DNA from: CAZLXG01 sp964563585 | Lineage (GTDB): Bacteria; Bacteroidota; Bacteroidia; Flavobacteriales; Flavobacteriaceae | Reading direction: 5' to 3' | Assembly (NCBI GenBank): GCA_964563585.1 | Contig: CAZLXG010000057.1 | Coordinates: forward strand, 1-14,615 | Length of the DNA: 14,615 nucleotides | Shown here: piece after piece, positions 1 to 5,705 of the stretch | Layout: every line of letters begins with the position of its first letter | How positions within the stretch are numbered: position 1 is the first letter of the stretch | The notes under the pieces: generated by a model | Told to the model about the DNA's origin: nothing | The model's input: the letters and a program-made list of their open reading frames with translations, nothing else | Database searches by the model: none | Made by a program: the position numbers and the translations under genes

Positions 1-1
1 T

Positions 2-100
2 TTATTCAGAACTTGGGTCATTCTCAATTAAAAGAACTAAACCAATTAATAAATTGTCATTTAATTCACCAAAATCTTGTTTAGGAATTTTTGTACTTTA
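2..100 (-). other. Unresolved left edge; possible gene tail
   Basis: No complete gene is visible. On the minus strand a stop at 2-4 closes an open stretch of about 31 codons that ends in residues LIENDPSSE and has a protein-like composition, but a stop at 98-100 lies in frame and there is no start codon. Two plus-strand frames are also open from the window edge, ending at 84 and at 101, so this could instead be the 3' end of a rightward gene convergent with the outer-membrane protein gene. The sequence alone does not decide. Confidence 0.2.
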
Positions 101-109
101 ATATCATTA

Positions 110-179
110 CCTCCATTCAATAACTTAACGCAACAAATCTATAAATTTAGATTTGTTGCGTTAAGTTATTGAATGGAGG
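110..179. terminator. Perfect 32-bp inverted repeat, probable terminator
   Basis: Arms 110-141 and 148-179 are exact reverse complements around a 6-nt centre. The repeat begins 2 nt beyond the stop codon of the minus-strand outer-membrane protein gene. That position suggests a transcript-end hairpin. The stem is long and AT-rich, and neither side has a clear run of T, so it is not a textbook intrinsic terminator. It might protect the mRNA 3' end or stop transcription from both sides. A mobile-element remnant is possible, but no transposase or target duplication is seen. Confidence 0.5.
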
Positions 180-181
180 AA

Positions 182-2833
182 TTAAAATTTGTATTTCAAC
201 TCAACTAAAAATACACGAGGTAGCGTAAAAACCTGATTAGAGATAATTAAATTATTACGGAAAGAGTTTCTTACTATAATACCATTATTATAGATGTTTC
301 TAAAATTTAGGCTATAAGAAAACTTACTATTTGGTTTAGAGTATCCTAAATATAAATTTTGTAAGGTGTAATTTTGAGCATTATCACTAAAATCATTAAC
401 AAAATGTGTAGAGAAGTCAGTTTTAAAAATAAAGTTCTTCAAAAACTTACTATCAAAATTTAGAGATAAAATATTTTCTGTAGAGCGAGAATCTTCATCA
501 GAATTTACTTGATACCCAGTATGTTCATATTTTAAATTCAGTTCTGTTGTTTTATTCAATTTTATAAGCCATCTACTACTTAAGCTATATTCAAAAGAAT
601 TTATAATACTTATGTTTTCATTAATGATTTGATTTATTTTAAACCAATCTAAATTTATCCCAAAATCTAAACTCGATTTGCCAAATATTAGCCCAAGTTC
701 TGTATTAAAACTTAGATTGTCTTCAGGTAAATTAAGTATCACAGGTGTATTTAATTGATCTATACCACTTTGGATAATACTGTTGTTTTTTACTGGATTA
801 TTAATACTATAATCTATTGAAGCATCAATAAAATAGTCGTCAATATGTTTATAGTTACTATAATATAAGCTGAAATTATGCGAGCGTTCATCTGTGAGGT
901 TCGGATTTCCTTGCATAATCGAGTTAAATCCTGTTAGTTTTAAATTTTCTAAGTAGCTCAAATCATTTAAGTACCTATTGGTGAAATCATAGCCAAAATC
1001 TAAATCTATATCGTCATCTATCTTATAATTGATATCGAATTTTGGTTCAACAAAAAAATTAAAATCTTCAACTTGAGCGCGTTTGAATCTGTAGTAATGT
1101 GGTTTAGCTTCTAAGATGAATTCAAATTTTCCTGATTTAGATTTTATTCCAAAACCAAAATTTAAATCAGAAAGTGTTAAAGGGTTATTATTACTAATTT
1201 CAGGAAAATCTATAGTAGAATTATCCGTTAAAACCTGACTTATATCATTACTTAACCTAGAGTTTTTATAATTATATCCAACATTATAAAATAAATGAAA
1301 ATATCTGCTTGCAAGCCAATAATCTTTTAAAAGGAAATTAAACTTTTGGGAACTAAAATCATTCTTCTGTTTTATTTGATAATCTGATGCTTCCGTTAGC
1401 GGTAAAAATTCTTCTAAAAAAATAGCACTGCTAGACCAATTATCTGTAGAATTAGAATTGGTAATGCTGTGATACAAAGCCAAACCCATAGTATGCTTAT
1501 CATTAAGTTTGAAATAACCTTCTAAATTGTGTGAAAAACTATCACTTTTGCCATCTATAGTTGTGGTAAATTGATTTGTATTTTCTGAATCTGATAAGGA
1601 TTTCTTTGTGTAATCTGAATCATTAAATAAATAATTGATATTATAAATCCATTTTTGAGCAGCACTTGGGTTATAATCAAATTTTAGGTTAAATAGTACA
1701 GAACTATTATCCGTATCTCCTAAATCGTTTCTAGTTTCTAAAATAGGTTCATCCCCTAAATACTCTCTTATGGAAGCTGATTTGTTTACTATATCATTGT
1801 TTGAATAAATAGTAAAGCCAGCTACATTAAATTTATCATTAATTTCATCCTGAAAATTTAAAGCTGAAAACCTTGTGGTAGATTTGTATCGCTCTCCATT
1901 ATTTGAAGCAAAAGACATTAAATTATTAGACAAATTGCTTCCCCTAAATAAATTGCTAGAGCCACCAACTAACCGTGATAAATCACCAAAACTTATGCTA
2001 CTGTTATTAAAATTATTAATATCGCCAATAAAACTAATATTAGATTTAGGGTTGTACTTAAATAAAGCAGTATGCAAACTATAAAATTCATCAAAAGCAA
2101 CACCTGTGCCTGCTTCTATATCTCCAAAGGCAAAATCTTTTTTATCTTCTTTTAAAACTACATTTAAAGCCAAATCTTCATTGTCTGCTAAATTTCTTAA
2201 TAATTCAGACTCTTTATAGTCGGAGATAACTTCAATTTTAGCCATAACATCTGCAGGTATATTTTCAATGGCTAATTTAGTACTGCCACCAAAAAACAGC
2301 TTACCTTCAACCAACAATTTAGTTACTGTTTTACCTTGTACTTTAATGATATTGTCTTCTACTTTTATGCCAGGTAGTTTAGCAAGAACATCTTTCATCT
2401 TAAATTCATTACCATTGGTAAAGGCTTCTAAATTATAGGTAATTGTATCCTTATTTTTTTCAATAGGTTGGTACTTATAATCTATGACAACTTCATCTAA
2501 GCTTTCATTTTTTGTATATAGCTGAAAGTTATAATCAGAAGTGTTTTCTAAAAAAAGAATGGCTTTGTTTATTGAGCTATAGCCTAGGTGTGAAATGCTT
2601 AGGTCGTACGAAACCCCTTTAATTAATTGAAGTGTATAGGAACCATCAATATCTGAAATGGAGTATTTTATTTTGGCTTTTTCTTGTTTAGGTTTAGCAA
2701 TTAAAGTTACATTTGTTAGCGGCTGTTGTAAACTATCAGTTACTCTACCTCTAATACTTATAGTATTATTTTGTGCAAAAACAATAGAACTAAATATTAT
2801 AAAGCAGTAAGCTATTAAGTTTTTAAAATTCAT
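182..2833 (-). CDS. TonB-receptor-like outer-membrane beta-barrel protein
   Basis: An 883-residue envelope protein. Residues 1-20 form a signal peptide ending FA before Q21. A carboxypeptidase-regulatory-like beta-sandwich follows at about 24-105 (GRVTDSLQQPLTNVT, then DIDGSYTL). A plug-like domain at about 115-230 carries the family motifs DTITYNL, VLAKLPGI and LLVEGKLFFGG. The rest is a large barrel rich in alternating aromatic residues and Asn/Ser loops, ending in Phe as expected for BAM-inserted barrels. This matches the outer-membrane beta-barrel family found beside GLPGLI proteins in Flavobacteriia. It lies 28 nt downstream of the GLPGLI gene and is probably cotranscribed with it. No SusD partner is present, so a glycan SusCD role is unlikely. 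Substrate, and true dependence on TonB, are unknown. Confidence 0.9.
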   Translation of the reverse strand: MNFKNLIAYCFIIFSSIVFAQNNTISIRGRVTDSLQQPLTNVTLIAKPKQEKAKIKYSISDIDGSYTLQLIKGVSYDLSISHLGYSSINKAILFLENTSDYNFQLYTKNESLDEVVIDYKYQPIEKNKDTITYNLEAFTNGNEFKMKDVLAKLPGIKVEDNIIKVQGKTVTKLLVEGKLFFGGSTKLAIENIPADVMAKIEVISDYKESELLRNLADNEDLALNVVLKEDKKDFAFGDIEAGTGVAFDEFYSLHTALFKYNPKSNISFIGDINNFNNSSISFGDLSRLVGGSSNLFRGSNLSNNLMSFASNNGERYKSTTRFSALNFQDEINDKFNVAGFTIYSNNDIVNKSASIREYLGDEPILETRNDLGDTDNSSVLFNLKFDYNPSAAQKWIYNINYLFNDSDYTKKSLSDSENTNQFTTTIDGKSDSFSHNLEGYFKLNDKHTMGLALYHSITNSNSTDNWSSSAIFLEEFLPLTEASDYQIKQKNDFSSQKFNFLLKDYWLASRYFHLFYNVGYNYKNSRLSNDISQVLTDNSTIDFPEISNNNPLTLSDLNFGFGIKSKSGKFEFILEAKPHYYRFKRAQVEDFNFFVEPKFDINYKIDDDIDLDFGYDFTNRYLNDLSYLENLKLTGFNSIMQGNPNLTDERSHNFSLYYSNYKHIDDYFIDASIDYSINNPVKNNSIIQSGIDQLNTPVILNLPEDNLSFNTELGLIFGKSSLDFGINLDWFKINQIINENISIINSFEYSLSSRWLIKLNKTTELNLKYEHTGYQVNSDEDSRSTENILSLNFDSKFLKNFIFKTDFSTHFVNDFSDNAQNYTLQNLYLGYSKPNSKFSYSLNFRNIYNNGIIVRNSFRNNLIISNQVFTLPRVFLVELKYKF

Positions 2834-2861
2834 TGGTTTTGGGTAACATTATCAAAATACA

Positions 2862-3614
2862 CTAATGTTTATCTCGCCAACGTTTTTCATCTTTAGCAGC
2901 CAATGTTTCAAACTCTTCTTCTGTAATGCGTTTCTTTTTTTTTAGCTTAGGCATTTCATTTTCCTTACTTTCTTCACCATCATCATAAAACTCTATTTTT
3001 TTAACGCCATAAGTGAAGTTTTTCCCTTGTAACTCTATAATCAAACCAGGTAAATTACCATAACCTGCTGGGCCAAATTTATAAGGTAGTTGTGGTGTGT
3101 ACCATGCTGTAAAATTATGCTTAAACACTTTACCTTTAGGATTGGTAGTGGTGTAAAATGTAGTGGCTTTAAAGCATAAGTAGTCTCCAATCATTTTGGT
3201 TTCATCCAGTAATTCCCATTCATGATAGGATCGCGATACTAAAAATTTCCCGAAAGCTTCTTGCAATTCTTCTGTTATGTAATTCTTTGTTTGTTGCATA
3301 ATTCTTCCATAATATTTTACGTCAGTCAAAGCAAAGATAACAGCTCTATTATCAGAGAATAACTTTTTTTCTAAATAAAAAAAAGATATAGAATCATTTA
3401 AAACTAAAGAGAAATCAATTTCTGAAGCTATGGCTTCTGTTTCATCAGCTCTTCCAGGAAAATACTCCTCTAAAATCTTAGACGTTTTTTGATTTCTATC
3501 GATATCTATCGTTACACCGTAAGTAACTTTTGCGTCTGCGTATTGTTCTTTCGTTTGCGAGAAAACTGTAATGCATATTAGTAAACAAAGTAAATTTAAT
3601 GCTTTTGTAATCAT
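2862..3614 (-). CDS. GLPGLI family protein
   Basis: A 250-residue exported protein. Residues 1-19 (VFS before Q20) form a signal peptide with no transmembrane segment after it. The diagnostic block AWYTPQLPYKFGP followed by GYGNLPGLI (about 170-192) is the family signature, here with N in place of the first G. The C-terminus (about 213-250) is strongly charged, with a KKKK run. GLPGLI proteins are common in Bacteroidota and are usually encoded next to a large TonB-receptor-like barrel, as here; their biochemical role is not established. The start is the first ATG of the frame and gives a good signal peptide. The gene follows a small secreted-protein gene by 72 nt, with a terminator-like hairpin in between. 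Confidence 0.9.
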   Translation of the reverse strand: MITKALNLLCLLICITVFSQTKEQYADAKVTYGVTIDIDRNQKTSKILEEYFPGRADETEAIASEIDFSLVLNDSISFFYLEKKLFSDNRAVIFALTDVKYYGRIMQQTKNYITEELQEAFGKFLVSRSYHEWELLDETKMIGDYLCFKATTFYTTTNPKGKVFKHNFTAWYTPQLPYKFGPAGYGNLPGLIIELQGKNFTYGVKKIEFYDDGEESKENEMPKLKKKKRITEEEFETLAAKDEKRWRDKH

Positions 3615-3625
3615 AATTTATAATT

Positions 3626-3664
3626 AAAAAAAGAGATTGATTTAAGAAATAAAACAACCTCTTT
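3626..3664 (-). terminator. Intrinsic terminator or attenuator upstream of GLPGLI gene
   Basis: On the minus strand, arms 3664-3655 (AAAGAGGTTG) and 3639-3630 (CAATCTCTTT) pair over 10 bp, including one G-U, around a 15-nt loop. The paired UUU at the end of the stem continues into UUUU (3629-3626). It lies 22 nt beyond the stop of the small secreted-protein gene and only 11 nt before the GLPGLI start codon. It could end most transcripts of the small gene and let a fraction read through. Stem stability is modest. Confidence 0.5.
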
Positions 3665-3686
3665 AATAGTTTAAAAACTTAATAAA

Positions 3687-4019
3687 TTAAGCCCATGGAA
3701 ATGGCCAGATATGATCCCTACATTCTCTAACAAAAGTTCTTCTCTCTCGTCTTGCGTCTCTGTGGCTCATAGCATTAGGCCCAGAGGTTAACTGATCGTA
3801 AAGATTATTCCCTTGTTCGCCACAACTATTAGCATCTTCAAAAATTTCTTTTTTTAAGTCACTATTTTCAGATTCTAAAAAATTGTTCATTACAATTTCT
3901 TTTTCACCTGTAGCATTTGTTACAATTTCAGTAGAATTGTTCACTACAATTTCTTTTTTCTCTGTGGCGTTTGCCATAAGTGCAATACTAAATAATGCAA
4001 TGCATAATAATTTTTTCAT
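3687..4019 (-). CDS. Small secreted protein, two cysteines, N-terminal repeats
   Basis: A 110-residue protein of no family I recognise. Residues 1-18 (MKKLLCIALFSIALMANA) make a clean signal peptide, predicting cleavage before T19. The mature N-terminus carries an 18-residue repeat: NATEKKEIVVNN at 17-28 and NATGEKEIVMNN at 35-46, with a faded third copy around LKKEIF at 55-60. The C-terminal half differs: Cys66 and Cys100 are the only mature cysteines, an Arg-rich stretch (RDARRERR, 87-94) lies between them, and the tail is HIWPFPWA. The two cysteines could form a disulfide outside the cytoplasm (inference). It precedes the GLPGLI/barrel pair on the same strand, so a functional link is possible but unproven. 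Confidence 0.7.
   Translation of the reverse strand: MKKLLCIALFSIALMANATEKKEIVVNNSTEIVTNATGEKEIVMNNFLESENSDLKKEIFEDANSCGEQGNNLYDQLTSGPNAMSHRDARRERRTFVRECRDHIWPFPWA
3881..3972 (-). repeat. Intragenic imperfect direct repeat, 54-nt period
   Basis: Copies at 3881-3918 and 3935-3972 agree at 32 of 38 positions and keep the same reading frame. They encode the two NAT(E/G)..EIV.NN segments of the small secreted protein. The copy nearer the gene start overlaps the predicted signal-peptidase site, so the duplication includes the cleavage region. It probably arose by in-frame duplication. Confidence 0.75.
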
Positions 4020-4051
4020 ACGTGTAACTATTTATTGATTAATACTTACGC

Positions 4052-4086
4052 AATAAATAAATAAATAAGCAAATAAGCAAATAAGC
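4052..4086. repeat. Short tandem repeats in leader of small secreted-protein gene
   Basis: Plus strand: AATA repeated four times (4052-4067), overlapping AAATAAGC repeated three times exactly (4063-4086). The array lies 33-67 nt upstream of the ATG at 4019, in the probable promoter or 5' leader of the minus-strand gene. No match to TAnnTTTG was found around it. Copy-number change could alter promoter spacing or leader length, but this is inference. Confidence 0.7.
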
Positions 4087-4165
4087 AAGAGAAATCAAGA
4101 TTTTTTATAAAAAAATTCATACAACTTTAATTTTTTGAGCTTTATTGTAATAGCCTTAAGAGCAG

Positions 4166-4462
4166 CTATATTTTTAGATTATTTTCGTAATTCATACTTT
4201 GATTCAATACACGAACAATTAAAACATTAATATCTGTAGCTAAATAAAAAATAGTATGGGATTTATAAGAAAACCTTTTTAATGATAGTATAAATTCTGA
4301 TGCATCACGTCCAAGAGTAGCATTATCAGCCAATATTTGAAACAGCGTATGCATTCCTAATAAATACGCTTGGGCATGTTTTAATCCAAATATTTCGATA
4401 CCATATTCATACATTATGGTAAGATCAATTTCTGCTTTTCTAGATACTTTATAAACGCCCAT
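4166..4462 (-). CDS. parE: ParE/RelE-family toxin
   Basis: A 98-residue basic protein matching the ParE toxin fold: it begins with a short beta-strand (YKVSRKAEIDL), continues with a helical hairpin containing YGIEIFG and AQAYL, and ends in a beta-rich half (KSHTIFYLATDINVLIVRVLNQSMNYENNL). The closing RVLNQSM resembles the conserved RVLHxxMD ending of ParE proteins. Family members act on DNA gyrase or, in RelE relatives, on ribosome-bound mRNA; the target here cannot be read from sequence. The start codon lies inside the end of the antitoxin gene (14-nt overlap, different frame), typical of coupled toxin-antitoxin pairs. Length is normal and no disruption is seen. Confidence 0.85.
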   Translation of the reverse strand: MGVYKVSRKAEIDLTIMYEYGIEIFGLKHAQAYLLGMHTLFQILADNATLGRDASEFILSLKRFSYKSHTIFYLATDINVLIVRVLNQSMNYENNLKI

Positions 4463-4706
4463 CAGCTCGCATACGTTTTTCTACTTCTTTCATAATATCT
4501 GGAACGGATTTATCACTTATACCACTTTCCATACCTTCAGTTATTGCTGCTTTTAGTGCTGAAAATTTAGCGTTTTTTGCTTGATCTTGTCTAACTAAAT
4601 CGCGAAGATATTCACTATCATTAGTAAATTCTCCAATTGTAATTCGTGACTTTATCCACTTGTCTTGCTTTTCTGTAAATGTTATTGTTTTTCTAATTGT
4701 AGACAT
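4449..4706 (-). CDS. parD: ParD-type ribbon-helix-helix antitoxin
   Basis: An 85-residue protein. The N-terminus TIRKTITFTEKQDKWIKSRI is the beta-strand/helix start of a ParD ribbon-helix-helix DNA-binding domain, followed by the typical EFTNDSEYLRDLVRQDQ segment (about 27-43). The acidic, probably flexible C-terminus (EGMESGISDKSVPDIMKEVEKRM) would wrap the toxin. It lies immediately upstream of the toxin gene and overlaps it by 14 nt, so translation is likely coupled. ParD proteins repress their own operon, and an inverted repeat overlapping a -7-like element is found 35 nt upstream. Confidence 0.87.
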   Translation of the reverse strand: MSTIRKTITFTEKQDKWIKSRITIGEFTNDSEYLRDLVRQDQAKNAKFSALKAAITEGMESGISDKSVPDIMKEVEKRMRADGRL

Positions 4707-4740
4707 ATTCTAATTTTGGTTTAATAATCATACTATTGGT

Positions 4741-4769
4741 GTAATATAGCGTATTTTACTAAATATTAC
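4741..4769. promoter_or_regulatory. Putative ParD operator (inverted repeat)
   Basis: GTAATAT at 4741-4747 and ATATTAC at 4763-4769 are exact inverted half-sites with a 15-nt spacer, giving 22 bp between centres, about two helical turns. This spacing would suit cooperative binding of ribbon-helix-helix dimers on one DNA face. The site is 35-63 nt upstream of the antitoxin start. Short AT-rich repeats arise easily by chance here. Confidence 0.35.
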
Positions 4770-4791
4770 AAAATTAAAGTATTCAAATTTA
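4769..4791 (-). promoter_or_regulatory. Putative antitoxin promoter, two -7 elements
   Basis: Two perfect matches to the Bacteroidota -7 consensus TAnnTTTG read leftward: TAATTTTG (4776-4769) and TAAATTTG (4791-4784). The first touches the inverted repeat at 4741-4769, so bound antitoxin would block it. No good -33 TTTG was found at the usual 19-21 nt upstream of either. Confidence 0.35.
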
Positions 4792-4805
4792 TATATCTAG
4801 TAATT

Positions 4806-4849
4806 ATTCCTATTCCACACACATTTCACTACGCTCCTATCGTCGTTTC
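4806..4849 (+). repeat. Dispersed intergenic repeat, copy 1
   Basis: A 44-bp segment that matches 12224-12267 in the same orientation at 36 of 44 positions without gaps, including the identical 11-mer TCCTATCGTCG. It is noncoding and more GC-rich than its surroundings. One copy lies before and one after the efflux operon. Its function is unknown; it may belong to a genome-wide intergenic repeat family. Confidence 0.6.
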
Positions 4850-4909
4850 GTAAAAAGCGGGTTTATTCACAAGGTTTCTATTGTTTTAGAAGAGTTCATG
4901 CATTTCGTA

Positions 4910-4943
4910 CCTCGATGTCATTAACATTGTAGAGGCAGTTTTT
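4910..4943 (+). terminator. Terminator-like hairpin in gene-free region
   Basis: CCTC (4910-4913) pairs with GAGG (4932-4935) and ATGT (4915-4918) with ACAT (4924-4927), separated by an asymmetric internal loop. CAG and five T follow. It has the form of a weak rightward intrinsic terminator, yet no plus-strand gene precedes it. It may be chance or the end of a short untranslated RNA. Confidence 0.2.
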
Positions 4944-5052
4944 AGAAAAAATAAGGAAAAATAATAATTTCTGTTTAGCTATATTTCTGGCTATTTAAGT
5001 TAAAATTCAATCAAAATAAATCTCTTAATTAAAATCTTTAAATTTTATTATG

Positions 5053-5060
5053 TATATTTG
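5053..5060 (+). promoter_or_regulatory. tetR/efflux operon promoter, -7 element
   Basis: TATATTTG matches the Bacteroidota -7 consensus TAnnTTTG exactly and lies 31 nt before the tetR ATG. A clear -33 TTTG is not present at the usual spacing. The element directly abuts the palindrome at 5061-5076, so repressor binding would block the promoter. Confidence 0.55.
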
Positions 5061-5080
5061 TTAACCAAATGGTTAAACCA
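5061..5080. promoter_or_regulatory. TetR-family operator with three half-sites
   Basis: TTAACCA (5061-5067) and TGGTTAA (5070-5076) form a perfect palindrome around AA. A further AACCA (5076-5080) pairs with the central TGGTT (5070-5074) around one base, so half-sites alternate AACCA, TGGTT, AACCA. The site sits between the -7 element and the tetR start codon, the usual place for an autorepressing TetR protein. Binding by the adjacent regulator is inferred. Confidence 0.6.
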
Positions 5081-5091
5081 TATAGTTTATT

Positions 5092-5703
5092 ATGAGAAAA
5101 GCGAAAGATGTAGATACAGAAAAACAAATACTTGATGCTGCGAAGAAAGTGTTTCAAATTAAGGGTATGAGTGGTGCTCGTATGCAAGAAATAGCAGATA
5201 AAGCAAAAATAAACAAAGCGATGCTTCATTATTATTACAGAAGCAAAGAATTACTTTTTGAAGCTGTTTTTACAAATGCGTTTTCATTATTAGCACCACA
5301 ATTAAATGCCATTTTAAATGATGATTCATCAATTGAAGAAAAAGTTAAAAATTTTACAAGTAACTATATTTCATTTATAATCAAACATCCTTATTTGCCT
5401 GCTTTTATAATTCAGGAATTGAATAGGAATCCAAAGTTTATTCTAAAAATGAAAGAACAAAAAGGATTTCCAAATATTGATAAATTCAAAAAACAAGTGA
5501 AGCTAGAAGTTGAACAAGGCATATTAAAACCAATTAAAGCAGAACAATTATTTATTAATATTTTGTCTTTAAATATTTTCCCTTTTGTAGCAACACCTTT
5601 AATAAAAGTATTTACAAATATTGAAAATGCAACCTTTAAACAATTAATGAATGACAGAAAAACAGAAGTTTCCAATTTTATAATCAATTCAATAAAGGCT
5701 TAA
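5092..5703 (+). CDS. TetR/AcrR-family transcriptional regulator
   Basis: A 203-residue cytoplasmic repressor. The N-terminal helix-turn-helix (about 12-57) shows the family pattern: ILDAAKKVFQIKG, then ARMQEIADKAKINKAMLHYY and YRSKELLFEAVF. The all-helical remainder is the ligand-binding and dimerisation domain, variable in this family, so the inducer cannot be read. It is the first gene of the efflux operon and is followed after 2 nt by the TolC-type gene. By position it corresponds to CecR (YbiH), which controls the ybhGFSR exporter in E. coli; orthology is inferred from context only. It probably represses its own operon through the palindrome at 5061-5076, releasing when an exported compound binds. 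Confidence 0.92.
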   Translation: MRKAKDVDTEKQILDAAKKVFQIKGMSGARMQEIADKAKINKAMLHYYYRSKELLFEAVFTNAFSLLAPQLNAILNDDSSIEEKVKNFTSNYISFIIKHPYLPAFIIQELNRNPKFILKMKEQKGFPNIDKFKKQVKLEVEQGILKPIKAEQLFINILSLNIFPFVATPLIKVFTNIENATFKQLMNDRKTEVSNFIINSIKA

Positions 5704-5705
5704 TT

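Larger units (their letters stand above)
4707..5091. other. Gene-free divergent intergenic region
   Basis: 385 nt separate the leftward toxin-antitoxin pair from the rightward efflux operon. No convincing gene is present. It holds the putative antitoxin promoter and operator (4741-4791), one copy of a dispersed repeat (4806-4849), a terminator-like hairpin of unknown use (4910-4943), and the tetR promoter/operator (5053-5080). The stretch 4944-5052 is AT-rich with no other structure I can support. Confidence 0.7.

Noticed and set aside
2..98. Intact minus-strand gene at the left edge, continuous with the 110-179 repeat
   Set aside because: A stop at 98-100 interrupts the frame and no start codon exists; only a remnant or chance frame can be claimed.
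1875..2084. Plus-strand 69-residue frame within the barrel gene
   Set aside because: It is an antisense shadow of a clear coding sequence, with low-complexity Leu/Lys composition.
182..3614. SusC/SusD-type glycan uptake locus
   Set aside because: No SusD, glycoside hydrolase or regulator is present, and the partner is GLPGLI, which points to a different family of barrels.
4052..4086. CRISPR array
   Set aside because: Repeats are 4 and 8 nt, contiguous and without spacers: a simple tandem repeat.
4150..4169. ATAGC/GCTAT hairpin at the end of the toxin gene as a terminator
   Set aside because: Only 5 bp, overlaps the stop codon, and lacks a U-run on the minus strand.
5038..5229. Minus-strand 63-residue frame across the tetR promoter
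   Set aside because: Overlaps the operator and helix-turn-helix coding region; composition looks random.
5412..5687. Minus-strand 91-residue frame within tetR
   Set aside because: Antisense shadow of a well-supported TetR gene with no recognisable domain.
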